From Dysgonamonadaceae bacterium (GTDB lineage Bacteria > Bacteroidota > Bacteroidia > Bacteroidales > Azobacteroidaceae): a stretch of DNA of 10,279 bases. The stretch lies in the NCBI GenBank assembly GCA_031258895.1, contig JAIRMF010000089.1:1-10279 (forward strand). The letters are read 5' to 3'. Position 1 is the stretch's first letter. Each line of letters starts with the position of its first letter. The notes beneath the pieces are model-generated. The model saw only the letters and a program-made list of their open reading frames with translations. It was not told where the DNA came from and did no database searches. The position numbers and the translations under genes were made by a program. Positions 1 to 8,112 of the stretch are shown here, in pieces.

Positions 1-2
1 TC

Positions 3-1889
3 CTTATCATGGCATTTATCTCCTCCCAGACGATTCCCTTTATTCAGAAACTTTTCAGGTATAAACCCAAAATTCGTCTGCCTGAAAAAAAGCCTATTAA
101 AACACGGGAAACAATGACGAACGAATATACCATTATTTATACGCCCCCGGCTACAGGAAAATCCGAATCCAAAAAACCGGCAGAAATACACGACAACAAT
201 AGTAAAGATGATGGTGAGGTGATTATTGCAGGTGGAGATGATGAAGATATTCCAAATACCGGTAGGGTGGCGATTACGCCTTCGGTCACGATTTATGAGC
301 CTAAGCTTCCCATTTCTCCCATTTCCGATGACAATGAAAAAGATGCGGAAAAATTGCTCGCCGAAATGGGTCCCTTCGACCCGAAAGCCGATTTATCTTC
401 TTACCGGCAGCCGACATTAAACTTGCTGAAGACTTATGAACAGAAAATTTCACCTGAAGAGATACGGGAAGAATATGAAAACAATAAAAGCCGTATCATT
501 CAAACGCTTAAACATTTCGATATAGAAATCAAAAATATTAAAGCGACTGTCGGACCAACTGTCACTCTATATGAGATAGTTCTTGCTGACGGAATACGAA
601 TTAACAAAGTTCGCAACCTCGAGGACGATATTGCAATGAGCCTTTCAGCGCTTGGCATCCGTATCATTGCGCCTATGCCGGGCAAAGGAACTATTGGCAT
701 AGAGGTGCCAAACGGTGATCCGCAAATCGTGTCGATGCACTCTATACTTTCTTCAAAGAAATTTCAGGAAACTAAATTTGAATTGCCTGTTGCACTCGGC
801 CGCACAATCACGAATGAGGTATTCATGGTTGATTTAATCAAAATGCCACACCTGTTGGTTGCCGGTGCAACCGGTCAGGGAAAATCGGTCGGACTGAATG
901 CTGCTATTACTTCTCTGCTTTATAAGAAACACCCCGCCGAACTTAAATTTGTGCTCATTGACCCCAAAATGGTGGAATTCAGCCTCTATTCCGTTATCGA
1001 AAAACATTTTCTCGCTAAACTTCCGGATTCCGAAAAACCAATTATAACTGACTTTTCAAAAGTCATTTACACACTAAATTCATTGTGCGTCGAAATGGAT
1101 GACCGTTACAAACTGCTTGAAAAAGCCGGCTCACGCAACGTTCAGGAATATAACGAGAAATTCATCAACCGCCGCCTCAACCCCATGGAAGGACACCGTT
1201 TTATGCCTTATATTGTGGTAATCATAGATGAATTTGGAGACTTGATTATGACTGCCGGCAAAGAAATCGAACAGCCTATTGCCCGCATTGCACAGAAGGC
1301 CAGGGCTGTCGGTATTCACATGATTATTGCAACACAGCGACCAACTACAAACATTATTACCGGCACTATAAAAGCCAATTTCCCTGCCCGCATTGCTTTC
1401 CGTGTAATTACGGCAATTGATTCACGGACAATCCTCGATTCCACCGGCGCAAACCAGCTGATAGGTCGTGGCGATATGCTCTTCTTTACAGGCAATGACA
1501 AGACCCGTATTCAATGCGCCTTTGTAGACACCCCTGAGGTTGAACGTATAGTGAAATTCATCGGTAGTCAACAAGGTTATCCGAAGGCGATGATGCTGCC
1601 TGAATACATTGACGATAGCGGTGTAAACGAGTCAATAAAGGAGCAGGTCTCACTTGACAAGCTTGATCCTCATTTCAAGGAGGCAGCCCAACTTGTTGTT
1701 ACTCACCAGCAAGGATCCACATCGCTTATACAACGCAAAATTTCAATTGGCTTCGCCCGTGCCGGACGATTGATGGATCAACTCGAACTTGCCGGTATCG
1801 TTGGACAGGGACAAGGCAGTAAGCCGCGTGATGTGCTGATTATTGACCAGATGGCGCTAATGCAAAAATTCCGTGAAATGGGGATTTAA
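3..1889 (+). CDS. ftsK: DNA translocase FtsK, 5'-truncated by the window edge
   Basis: FtsK is the septal DNA pump that moves chromosome ends and helps resolve dimers at division. The frame is still open at the left edge (two codons precede the ATG at 9). The first residues look like the end of a membrane-proximal segment, so the usual N-terminal transmembrane domain probably lies upstream. Counting from the ATG at 9: an acidic linker lies around residues 45-110 and the alpha/beta motor domains follow. Walker A GATGQGKS is at 286-293 and Walker B, ending in D407-E408, is in YIVVIIDEFGD. A winged-helix gamma domain, which in the family reads DNA polarity, occupies about 556-622 (LDPHFKEAAQLV ... 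SKPRDVLI). All key motor residues are present. The coding strand is A/C-rich, unlike the next genes. A 32-bp gap leads to ftsQ. Identity is near certain; only the true start is unknown. Confidence 0.96.
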   Translation, partial: LIMAFISSQTIPFIQKLFRYKPKIRLPEKKPIKTRETMTNEYTIIYTPPATGKSESKKPAEIHDNNSKDDGEVIIAGGDDEDIPNTGRVAITPSVTIYEPKLPISPISDDNEKDAEKLLAEMGPFDPKADLSSYRQPTLNLLKTYEQKISPEEIREEYENNKSRIIQTLKHFDIEIKNIKATVGPTVTLYEIVLADGIRINKVRNLEDDIAMSLSALGIRIIAPMPGKGTIGIEVPNGDPQIVSMHSILSSKKFQETKFELPVALGRTITNEVFMVDLIKMPHLLVAGATGQGKSVGLNAAITSLLYKKHPAELKFVLIDPKMVEFSLYSVIEKHFLAKLPDSEKPIITDFSKVIYTLNSLCVEMDDRYKLLEKAGSRNVQEYNEKFINRRLNPMEGHRFMPYIVVIIDEFGDLIMTAGKEIEQPIARIAQKARAVGIHMIIATQRPTTNIITGTIKANFPARIAFRVITAIDSRTILDSTGANQLIGRGDMLFFTGNDKTRIQCAFVDTPEVERIVKFIGSQQGYPKAMMLPEYIDDSGVNESIKEQVSLDKLDPHFKEAAQLVVTHQQGSTSLIQRKISIGFARAGRLMDQLELAGIVGQGQGSKPRDVLIIDQMALMQKFREMGI

Positions 1890-1921
1890 TTCTGGACTGA
1901 GTATCATAGAAAACGATTGTT

Positions 1922-2656
1922 ATGTTGAAGAGAATTTCTTTTTTGTTGGTCGCCGTTTTGCTGTCCGGTTATATGATTGTTGCGATTGCATTTATAGCTC
2001 CCAAAGCCTCTACCGCAGGAGTATGCAACGGAACGATTATCGATGTAGCCAACGTTTCTCTACTCCGGTTCATCTCTGAGGCGGAAGTGCTTGCCATACT
2101 AAAAGCGGGTGGATTATCGCCTACGGGCAAGATGCTCGGAGAGGTCAATACTTCAAAAATCGAAGAAAAACTTCTTGAAAACAAGATTATCCACCGGGCG
2201 GAGTGTTTCAAAACCGTTAATGGGAAGATAAGAGTGAAGATTTATCCGCGCACGTTGCTTTTGCGGGTTTTTGCGGTCGGCAGAGGAAGTTTTTACGTTG
2301 ACAAATACAGAGAAATCATTCCGACATCGGGAGTATATCCGGCATATGTACCGGTTGCATCGGGTTTTATTAGTGAAGAGTTTGCACGGGGAGAACTCTT
2401 CGATTTTGTCGAATTCATTCGAAATAACAGGTTTTGGGATGCTCAAATAGGACAGATTTTTATCGCACAGAACGGTGATGTAGAGATTACGCCGACAGTC
2501 GGAAATCATCAAGTTATTATCGGGAGATTGACTGATTACAAAGAGAAGCTCGACAAGTTACACTTGTTTTACGACGAGGTACTCAACAAGATTGGCTGGA
2601 ACAAGTATTCCGTTATCAATTTGAAGTACAAGGATCAGGTGGTTTGTAAACGATAA
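1922..2656 (+). CDS. ftsQ: Cell division protein FtsQ
   Basis: FtsQ is a bitopic inner-membrane protein that links early and late divisome proteins. The 244-residue product has a short cytoplasmic tail, one transmembrane segment at about residues 4-27, and then a periplasmic part. The segment at about 38-110 fits a POTRA domain (TIIDVANVSLLRFISEAEVL ... GKIRVKIYPRTLLLRVF). The C-terminal beta domain ends in WNKYSVINLKYKDQVVCKR, which I recognise as the typical end of Bacteroidetes FtsQ; VASGFISEEFA in the middle also fits. No signal-peptidase site is apparent. It lies 32 bp after ftsK and 22 bp before the LolA-like gene, so co-transcription is likely. In many Bacteroidetes ftsQ sits with murC and ftsA/ftsZ, so this place is unusual. 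The coding strand is G/T-rich, in contrast to ftsK. Confidence 0.87.
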   Translation: MLKRISFLLVAVLLSGYMIVAIAFIAPKASTAGVCNGTIIDVANVSLLRFISEAEVLAILKAGGLSPTGKMLGEVNTSKIEEKLLENKIIHRAECFKTVNGKIRVKIYPRTLLLRVFAVGRGSFYVDKYREIIPTSGVYPAYVPVASGFISEEFARGELFDFVEFIRNNRFWDAQIGQIFIAQNGDVEITPTVGNHQVIIGRLTDYKEKLDKLHLFYDEVLNKIGWNKYSVINLKYKDQVVCKR

Positions 2657-2678
2657 ATTTCTATTAAGCGATTACATT

Positions 2679-3323
2679 ATGAAATACTGTGTTTTATTAT
2701 TCTTCTTTATTTTTTCTTTGCCTGCTGTTGGACGGGACATTGATACGGAGAAGTTGTTGTTGAAGTCTGAAAAGGCGTTCAGAAGCGCCGGCGCGATGTC
2801 GGCATATTTCACGATAAACATAAGGGAGTCGGGCGACGGCAACACGCAGAGTTTCGATGGAACGATTTTAATCAAGGGGAATAAGTTCAGAATTGACGCG
2901 CCGGATTACGATATATGGTTTGACGGAAGGACGCAATGGGTTTACAATGAGAGTACCAATGAGGTAAATATTTCGGAGCCGGATGCGAAAGACGTTCAGA
3001 CGATGAATCCGTTAATGATTTACAAGATTTACAGAAAGGGATGTGACCTGAAGTATGCCGGTGAAAAGATCGACCACAGGATGCGGAAAATCATAGAGAT
3101 AACGTTGATTCCGAAAGACGTGGGAGGAGATATACGGGAAGTCGTTTTACAGATCAACAGCGAGGATTTTCTTCCGGTATATTTCCGCATTCATTTCAGG
3201 AATAATGACTTTGACAACGAGATATTTGTCAACAGGTATGACGTCAATCAGGATTTCTCTGATTTACTTTTTGCGTTTGATATTTCGGGACATCCCGACA
3301 TTGAGGTAATTGATTTAAGATAA
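2679..3323 (+). CDS. LolA-like outer-membrane lipoprotein carrier protein
   Basis: The 214-residue product begins with a clear Sec signal peptide: MKYC, then a hydrophobic stretch to about residue 17 and a likely cut near AVG-RD. There is no lipobox cysteine at the cut, so a soluble periplasmic protein is predicted. The mature part has the LolA pattern: an N-terminal helix (EKLLLKSEKAFRSAGAMSAYF), then beta strands with FDGTILIKGNKFRIDAPDYDIWFDGRTQWVYNES-type features, split here as FDGTILIKGNKFRI and WFDGRTQWVYNE. LolA proteins carry lipoproteins from the inner to the outer membrane; whether this divergent Bacteroidetes form does exactly that is inferred. The gene is 22 bp after ftsQ and 21 bp before trxB. 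LolA-like next to ftsK and trxB is a familiar Bacteroidales order, which supports the call. Confidence 0.82.
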   Translation: MKYCVLLFFFIFSLPAVGRDIDTEKLLLKSEKAFRSAGAMSAYFTINIRESGDGNTQSFDGTILIKGNKFRIDAPDYDIWFDGRTQWVYNESTNEVNISEPDAKDVQTMNPLMIYKIYRKGCDLKYAGEKIDHRMRKIIEITLIPKDVGGDIREVVLQINSEDFLPVYFRIHFRNNDFDNEIFVNRYDVNQDFSDLLFAFDISGHPDIEVIDLR

Positions 3324-3344
3324 ACCGTTATTTATGGATTATAT

Positions 3345-4295
3345 ATGGGGACGGAAAGAATAAAATGTTTGATAATCGGATCTGGGCCGGCCGGTTATAC
3401 GGCGGCGATTTACACATCGCGAGCCAATCTTAAGCCGGTTTTGTACGAGGGTTTTCAGTCTGGCGGGCAATTGGTGGCTACGTCTGAGATAGAGAATTTT
3501 CCGGGGTATCCTGAGGGTACGACGGGCTTTGCGTTGATGGATGATTTACGTCGTCAGGCGTTACGTTTCGGGACGGATATTCGGCCCGGCATTGCGACAG
3601 GCTGTGATCTTTCGAGATCGCCTTACGGGATAACTATTGACGGGGAGAAGCATATTGAAACCGAGACTTTGATTATCTGTACCGGTTCGAGTGCGAAGTA
3701 TCTCGGTTTACCGGATGAGAGCAAGTATTCGGGGCGGGGAGTATCGACCTGTGCGACTTGTGACGGTTTTTTTTACCGTGGAAAGAGTGTTGCTGTTGTT
3801 GGCGGTGGTGATTCTGCCTGCCAGGAGGCTCTTTATCTGGCCGGACTTGCGGAGAAGGTCTATCTTATTGTTCGCAAGGATCATCTCAGGGCGTCCGGGA
3901 TCATGCGGGACAGGGTAATGAATCATCCTCTTGTGGAGGTGTTGTTTAACACGAACACTTTGGGACTGTTTGGGGACGACGGCGTCCGGGGGGTTCGCTT
4001 GGTCAGATTTATGGGGGAGTTACGGGAGGAGAAGTTTGAGATTGGCGTCAGCGGTTTGTTTCTTGCGATCGGGCACAGTCCTAACTCCGGCATTTTCAGG
4101 GATTATCTTGACCTTGACGAGGGGGGTTATATACGTACTGTGTTGGGCACGACCCGCACTTCTCTGCCTGGGGTATTTGCCGCGGGCGACGTTGCCGACC
4201 CGAGTTACAGGCAGGCTGTTACGGCGGCCGGCAGTGGATGTATAGCGGGGATTGAGGCTGAGCGGTACTGTTCTGTTCACGATTTTTCCGTTTGA
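3345..4295 (+). CDS. trxB: Thioredoxin reductase (NADPH)
   Basis: Cytoplasmic flavoenzyme that uses NADPH to reduce thioredoxin. The 316-residue length is normal for the low-molecular-weight type. The N-terminal FAD-binding loop is at residues 12-17 (GSGPAG). The redox pair C136-A-T-C139 is followed by D140, as in CATCDG of this family. The NADPH-domain loop GGGDSA is at 153-158, followed by CQEALYL. The second FAD segment near the C-terminus reads GVFAAGDVADPSYRQ and then AAGSGCIAGIEAERY. An ATG at 3334 is out of frame, so the ATG at 3345 is taken. It appears to be the last gene of the ftsK run; an 86-bp gap with a promoter follows. Codons are rich in G and T. Confidence 0.95.
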   Translation: MGTERIKCLIIGSGPAGYTAAIYTSRANLKPVLYEGFQSGGQLVATSEIENFPGYPEGTTGFALMDDLRRQALRFGTDIRPGIATGCDLSRSPYGITIDGEKHIETETLIICTGSSAKYLGLPDESKYSGRGVSTCATCDGFFYRGKSVAVVGGGDSACQEALYLAGLAEKVYLIVRKDHLRASGIMRDRVMNHPLVEVLFNTNTLGLFGDDGVRGVRLVRFMGELREEKFEIGVSGLFLAIGHSPNSGIFRDYLDLDEGGYIRTVLGTTRTSLPGVFAAGDVADPSYRQAVTAAGSGCIAGIEAERYCSVHDFSV

Positions 4296-4319
4296 GTTTT
4301 GGTTGTATGCTTTTTTGTT

Positions 4320-4334
4320 GCCGGTTTTTCCGGC
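4320..4334 (+). terminator. Possible weak hairpin after trxB
   Basis: GCCGG and CCGGC form a perfect 5-bp stem around a TTTTT loop, 25 bp after the trxB stop. A T-run lies just upstream (4311-4316) but none follows, so it is a poor classical terminator. It may only weaken read-through, and its loop overlaps the likely -33 region of the kdgK promoter. Confidence 0.25.
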
Positions 4335-4356
4335 CGGGGAAAATTCACTAATTTTG
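4325..4356 (+). promoter_or_regulatory. Bacteroidetes-type promoter upstream of kdgK
   Basis: The -7 element TAATTTTG at 4349-4356 matches the TANNTTTG consensus of the Bacteroidetes primary sigma factor. At the expected 19-20 bp upstream lies a T-run (4325-4329) that gives TTTT rather than TTTG, so the -33 element is imperfect. Transcription would start near 4362-4365, leaving a short leader before the ATG at 4382. The same TAATTTTGCGC string occurs in the first tandem promoter near 8764. Confidence 0.55.
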
Positions 4357-4381
4357 CGCTCAAATTATTATTTTTACACGA

Positions 4382-5422
4382 ATGAATAAGGTAGTTACGT
4401 TTGGGGAAATCATGTTGCGGCTGTCGACGCCGGGTCATTTGAGACTTGGTCAGTCCCGGGGTTTGGATGTTTGTTTTGGTGGTGGTGAGGCGAATGTTGC
4501 GGTTTCGGTAGCCAATTATGGGCTTAGTGCGGAGTTTGTTACCTGTTTGCCTGCCAATGCTATTGGCGAGTGGTGTATTTCGGAGCTTCGGAAACACAAT
4601 GTATGCACGTCCCATATTTTTCGTGGGGGCGAGCGTCTTGGCATTTATTTTCTGGAGACTGGTGCGGTTGCTCGGGCGTCGAAGGTTATTTACGACCGGT
4701 CAGGGTCGTCGTTTGCATGTATTGAGCGCGGGATGGTTGACTGGCGCGAGGTTTTGAAGGATGCGTGTTGGTTTCATTGGACGGGTATCACGCCTGCGGT
4801 TTCACGGGGTGCTGCCGAGTCGTGTTTGGAGGCGATTCGGACTGCTAATGAATTGGGGGTAACGGTTTCGTGCGACTTGAATTACCGTAAGAATCTTTGG
4901 CGTTACGGTCAGTGTGCGTCGGAAGTCATGCCGGCTTTGGTTGCGGGCTGTGACGTTATTATCGGCAACGAGGAGGACGCGGAGAAGATTTTTGGTATTA
5001 AGCCGGACGGTTTTGACGTTACGGCTACCGGTGGTCGCGTTGATGCGTCTGCTTTTGAGTCTGTGTGTCGGCAGTTGCGCGGGCGTTTTCCTCGTGCAGG
5101 GAAGATAGCCGTCACGCTTCGCGGCTCTGTGAACGCCAACCACAATACGTGGGGCGGGTGTTTCAGCTGCGGGGACGCTTTTTACATGTCGCCCCGTTAC
5201 GATATCACGGATATAGTTGATCGTGTCGGCGGGGGTGATTCTTTTGCCGGCGGGTTGATCTACGGGCTGCTTTCGTACCCCGGGGACGACGGGCGCGCAC
5301 TGAACTTTGCGGTTGCGGCCTCTGCGTTGAAGCACACTGTGTACGGCGATTTCAATCTTGTCGCCGCGGAGGAGGTTGAGCAGTTGTTGCGTGGCGACGG
5401 GAGTGGCCGGGTTGTCCGCTGA
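4382..5422 (+). CDS. kdgK: 2-keto-3-deoxygluconate kinase (PfkB/ribokinase family)
   Basis: Predicted cytoplasmic kinase that phosphorylates 2-keto-3-deoxygluconate at C6 with ATP. It gives KDPG, the substrate of the enzyme encoded next door. The 346-residue product starts VVTFGEIMLRLSTPG, typical of sugar kinases of this group, and has the glycine-rich substrate-side motif FGGGEANVAVSVANYG at about residues 32-47. SCDLNYRKNLW near 163-173 is the conserved segment seen in KdgK-like proteins. The C-terminal PfkB signature is DRVGGGDSFAGG, with catalytic base D286. The following aldolase gene, 36 bp downstream, makes KdgK much more likely than fructokinase or ribokinase. The usual context is uronic-acid (pectin, alginate) breakdown. 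Codon use is very G/T-rich. Confidence 0.88.
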   Translation: MNKVVTFGEIMLRLSTPGHLRLGQSRGLDVCFGGGEANVAVSVANYGLSAEFVTCLPANAIGEWCISELRKHNVCTSHIFRGGERLGIYFLETGAVARASKVIYDRSGSSFACIERGMVDWREVLKDACWFHWTGITPAVSRGAAESCLEAIRTANELGVTVSCDLNYRKNLWRYGQCASEVMPALVAGCDVIIGNEEDAEKIFGIKPDGFDVTATGGRVDASAFESVCRQLRGRFPRAGKIAVTLRGSVNANHNTWGGCFSCGDAFYMSPRYDITDIVDRVGGGDSFAGGLIYGLLSYPGDDGRALNFAVAASALKHTVYGDFNLVAAEEVEQLLRGDGSGRVVR

Positions 5423-5458
5423 GCGGCGTATTGTTGTATTTTTTTTACCGGAAATATT

Positions 5459-6121
5459 ATGAGATATTCTAAGCTTGATGTTTTGTCCCTGGCATTTTCC
5501 ACGGGGATAGTTCCCGTGTTTTACCATCGCGACGCGGAGACCGTGCGACGGGTTGTTAAGGCCTGTTATGACGGCGGGATTCGCGTTTTTGAGTTTACCA
5601 ACCGCGGTTATTTTGCGGACGAAGTTTTCGGGGAACTGTCTAGGTACGTTTTGTCTGCCTGTCCGGGCATGGTTTTGGGCGCCGGGTCTGTTGTGGACGC
5701 TGCGACGGCGGCGATGTATGTTCAGCGGGGCGCTTCTTTCGTTGTCGGACCGCTGTTTAGCGCTGACGTGGCGAAGTTTTGTCACCGTCGGGGCGTTTTG
5801 TATGTTCCGGGGTGCGGTTCGGCGACCGAGGTTGGCGAGGCTCAGGAGTCTGGGTGTGATTTGGTGAAGGTTTTTCCGGGGGACGTGCTGGGCGCGGGGT
5901 TTGTGAAGTCGCTGAAGGCGCCGATGCCGTGGTCGAGGTTTCTGGTGACTGGGGGAGTCCGGCCGGAGGAACGCAATTTGCGTTCGTGGTTTGGGGCGGG
6001 CGCGGACTGTGTCGGCATAGGGTCGAGCCTGTTTCCGGAAAGTATTATTGAGAGCGGTGATTGGGGATCCGTCACCGAATTGTGCGGGCGCGCACTTAGC
6101 ATTGTTGCCGATGTCCGGTAA
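5459..6121 (+). CDS. eda: KDPG/KHG aldolase
   Basis: Class I aldolase that cleaves 2-keto-3-deoxy-6-phosphogluconate into pyruvate and glyceraldehyde-3-phosphate. Many members also cleave 4-hydroxy-2-oxoglutarate. The 220-residue product is a single TIM barrel. The general acid/base is E45 in the segment VFEFTNRG. The Schiff-base lysine is K137 in DLVKVFPGD. The phosphate-binding ends of later strands are visible as LVTGGV and CVGIGSSLF. The PGCGSATEV segment at about 120-128 is also typical. It follows kdgK by 36 bp in the same apparent transcript, and its last 11 bp overlap the proposed start of the next gene. No promoter was seen between kdgK and eda. Confidence 0.92.
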   Translation: MRYSKLDVLSLAFSTGIVPVFYHRDAETVRRVVKACYDGGIRVFEFTNRGYFADEVFGELSRYVLSACPGMVLGAGSVVDAATAAMYVQRGASFVVGPLFSADVAKFCHRRGVLYVPGCGSATEVGEAQESGCDLVKVFPGDVLGAGFVKSLKAPMPWSRFLVTGGVRPEERNLRSWFGAGADCVGIGSSLFPESIIESGDWGSVTELCGRALSIVADVR

Positions 6122-7088
6122 GTTTCTTCTTTTCGTTTCCCTTTGTATTTTTTTTTCTTGTACCGAACGACCTGCGAAAAACGTTGGGCGTTTTGGGTGC
6201 GGGGCTGTCCCGGAGTTTAATTCGGACAGTGCTTTTCGTTATACGGGCGACCAGGTTTCGTTTGGTCCGCGTGTTCCGGGCACTGCGTCGCACGACTCTT
6301 GCGCATCGTATTTGGTTCGCAGGCTCGCCGGGTTCGGCTTTGCGACTACTGTGCAGCGCACGACTGTGCGGCTTTTCGACGGCACGCCGATCGGGATCAG
6401 TAACATTGTCGGATCTTTCGGGACTGGAAACGCCAATCGTATTTTGTTGTGCGCGCATTGGGATTCACGGCCTTACGCTGATCGCGACCCTGATCCGGCG
6501 AGCAGGGGGAAGGCTATTGACGGCGCTAATGACGGCGCGGGTTCCTGCGGCGTTTTGTTGGAGATTGCTCGGCAGGTCGGGCTTTGCGGGCCTTCGGTTG
6601 GCGTTGACATTTTGTTTTTTGACGCTGAGGATTGGGGGGAGGTTAATGGGGATTTTGCCGCCGGACATTACGGGACGTGGTGCATGGGGTCGGATTATTG
6701 GGCCGGACATCCCCACACTGAAAACTACAATGCCGCTTTTGGTATCCTGCTTGACATGGTGAGCGGCGTTGATGCGCGTTTTTACCGCGAATATTTCTCG
6801 ATGGAATATGCGCCTCATGTTGTGGATAAGGTTTGGCGCGCGGCTCGGGCTGCGGGGTACGGTCGGTATTTTCCGGACGTTTTGGGTGGAGCGATCGAGG
6901 ACGATCATCTTCCCGTGAACCGCCGTTTGGGGATTCCGTGTATAGATATCATCCAGTACGATCCCGGCAGCGCGACCGGTTTTGGGGATTTTTGGCACAC
7001 TCTTGACGACGACATGGAACATGTGAGTGTTGAGACGATGAAGGCTGTCGGTCAGACGGTCTTGCAGGTTATTTACGATGAGGAATAG
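6111..7088 (+). CDS. M28-family lipoprotein, glutaminyl-peptide cyclotransferase-like
   Basis: The ATG at 6111 is preferred over an in-frame one at 6048. It gives a clean lipoprotein signal (MSGKFLLFVSLCIFFSC) with the lipid-accepting cysteine at residue 17 and a normal 11-bp overlap with eda. The 325-residue protein has the zinc-site pattern of the M28/glutaminyl cyclase fold: AHWDSRP (H116, D118), DGANDGAG (D141), FFDAEDWGE (E173, D174), AIEDDHLPV (D264, D265, H266) and FWHTLDDD (H296). The IEDDH and WHTLDD strings resemble glutaminyl cyclases, which cyclise N-terminal glutamine to pyroglutamate, more than plain aminopeptidases. It is probably attached to a membrane and facing the periplasm. 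Substrate is inferred, not shown; an aminopeptidase activity cannot be excluded. SufE follows after 164 bp. Confidence 0.85.
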   Translation: MSGKFLLFVSLCIFFSCTERPAKNVGRFGCGAVPEFNSDSAFRYTGDQVSFGPRVPGTASHDSCASYLVRRLAGFGFATTVQRTTVRLFDGTPIGISNIVGSFGTGNANRILLCAHWDSRPYADRDPDPASRGKAIDGANDGAGSCGVLLEIARQVGLCGPSVGVDILFFDAEDWGEVNGDFAAGHYGTWCMGSDYWAGHPHTENYNAAFGILLDMVSGVDARFYREYFSMEYAPHVVDKVWRAARAAGYGRYFPDVLGGAIEDDHLPVNRRLGIPCIDIIQYDPGSATGFGDFWHTLDDDMEHVSVETMKAVGQTVLQVIYDEE

Positions 7089-7159
7089 TTCGGCGAACAA
7101 AAGACGCTTAAGTTTTTCTTGCGGGATTTTGCGGTGGGAGAAACTTGGGTGTTTTTTTT

Positions 7160-7200
7160 TCGCCGCGATATGCGGCGAACGAAGCGCCACAGGCGCTTCG
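7160..7200 (+). repeat. Solitary copy of the hairpin repeat between the M28 gene and sufE
   Basis: Two perfect inverted repeats stand next to each other: TCGCCGC-GATAT-GCGGCGA at 7160-7178 and CGAAGCGCC-ACA-GGCGCTTCG at 7180-7200, with a 9-bp stem in the second. The junction GCGGCGAACGAAGCGCC is the same kind of unit boundary (GGCGAA then CRAA) seen in the arrays at 7763 and 8349, so this is an isolated member of that family. A T-run (7152-7160) precedes rather than follows the hairpins, so they are not a standard terminator on the + strand. No convincing sufE promoter was found in the 7089-7252 gap. Confidence 0.6.
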
Positions 7201-7252
7201 GATTCCGGATTTTCCGGCATTTTGTTTTTGAATGTTTTTTAAGTGATGCGAT

Positions 7253-7675
7253 ATGAATACTATCAATGATGAACAGGATTTGATTATTAGCGAGTTCGGT
7301 GTTTTCGACGACTGGACGGATCGGTACGCCGCGCTTATCGAGGCTGGGAGCGCTTTGCCGGTTTTTGACGCCGCGTACCGCACGCAGAACAATCTTATAG
7401 AGGGTTGTCAGAGCCGTGTTTGGTTGCAGGCGGACTTTGAGGGAGGCTTAATCCGTTTCAGGGGCGAGAGTGATTCCGTCATTGTGAAGGGGATTATGGC
7501 GCTCCTCATCAGAGTACTTTCGCATCGCAGTCCTGAGGAAATCCTTTCCGCCGACTTATATTTTATAGAATCTATCGGGCTGCGGGATCATTTATCTCCG
7601 ACCCGTTCGAACGGTTTGCTCTCGATGTTACGGCAGATGCGTCTGTACGCGATGGCTTTTGCCTCGTTGAAGTAG
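7253..7675 (+). CDS. sufE: SufE-family sulfur acceptor protein
   Basis: SufE accepts persulfide sulfur from the cysteine desulfurase SufS and passes it on for iron-sulfur cluster assembly in the cytoplasm. The 140-residue length is normal. Conserved features are the start region FGVFDDWTDRYAALIEAG, NNLIEGCQSRVWL with the acceptor cysteine C52, and the later segment IVKGIMALLIRVLSHRSPEEI. The end reads LSPTRSNGLLSMLRQMRLYA, also typical. In Bacteroidales a SufE gene next to an M28/glutaminyl-cyclase-like gene is a familiar arrangement. No suf operon genes are seen nearby. It is the last gene of the G/T-rich block; the repeat-filled region begins right after its stop. Confidence 0.93.
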   Translation: MNTINDEQDLIISEFGVFDDWTDRYAALIEAGSALPVFDAAYRTQNNLIEGCQSRVWLQADFEGGLIRFRGESDSVIVKGIMALLIRVLSHRSPEEILSADLYFIESIGLRDHLSPTRSNGLLSMLRQMRLYAMAFASLK

Positions 7676-7762
7676 GGGCTTCGGACACACATTAAACTTT
7701 CCTCCCGCCATTTCCGGCGAGAAAAATCAAAGTATTTTTAATTCGCCAAGTCATTCGGCGAA

Positions 7763-7972
7763 CGAAACGCCATAGGAGTTTCTTTCCCCGCAAACCGCGA
7801 GAGACGAAACGCCATAGGAGTTTCTTTCCCCGCAAACCGCGGGAGACAAAACGCCATAGGAGTTTTATTCAATGCAGTGTGCGGCGAACGAAATCCCTAT
7901 GGAGTTTCTTTCCCCGAAAACCGCGAGAGACAAAACGCCATAGGCGTTTTATTTGAATAAAATTCCGGCGAA
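7763..7972 (+). repeat. Array 1 of 42-bp hairpin-core repeats (5 units)
   Basis: Units begin at 7763, 7805, 7847, 7889 and 7931, an exact 42-bp step. Each begins with a palindrome-like core of the form CRAAAYSCCNNNGGMGTTT. The last unit forms a perfect hairpin, AAAACGCC-ATA-GGCGTTTT at 7932-7950. The other cores pair imperfectly. The 23-bp tail comes in recurring types: one with TTTCCCCG and CCGCGAGAGA (units 1, 2, 4), and others with TTTATT ending in GGCGAA (units 3, 5). Two further 42-bp steps upstream (7721 and 7679) also fall at GGCGA boundaries, so degenerate units may reach the sufE stop. The stretch 7676-7762 otherwise shows only an AAAAAT/ATTTTT inverted repeat. It is not a CRISPR: the tails recur, the core varies and no cas gene is present. 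Confidence 0.85.
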
Positions 7973-8087
7973 CTGATCACATAATGTGTTTTATTTGCCG
8001 AAAGTTCTTTTACGAACATATCTGTGTATTCGTGCGTTTGAGCGACAGCTTGGCAAAGAATACACAGATATTTTTATTCGACGAAGC
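7946..8087 (+). repeat. 142-bp direct duplication, copy A
   Basis: This segment matches 8113-8254 over 142 bp with 6 mismatches by eye (about 96%). Its start lies within the last unit of array 1. It begins with the palindrome TTTTATT-TG-AATAAAA. It contains an inverted repeat whose arms are ATATCTGTGTATTC (8018-8031) and GAATACACAGATAT (8058-8071), a 14-bp perfect stem, shorter than in copy B. The copies are separated by 25 bp (8088-8112). No open frame of note. Confidence 0.9.
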
Positions 8088-8112
8088 ATTCGGCAGACAG
8101 ACCTCACAATGT

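Noticed and set aside
4802..5785. 327-residue - strand open frame
   Set aside because: It lies antisense across kdgK and eda, both of which have clear catalytic motifs; it shows no domain and is a by-product of the G/T-rich codon use.
6048..6110. Upstream ATG for the M28 lipoprotein
   Set aside because: It would add 21 residues before a clean lipoprotein signal and overlap eda by 74 bp; the ATG at 6111 fits better.
6465..7220. 251-residue - strand open frame
   Set aside because: It is antisense to the M28 gene with intact zinc-site motifs; no independent support.
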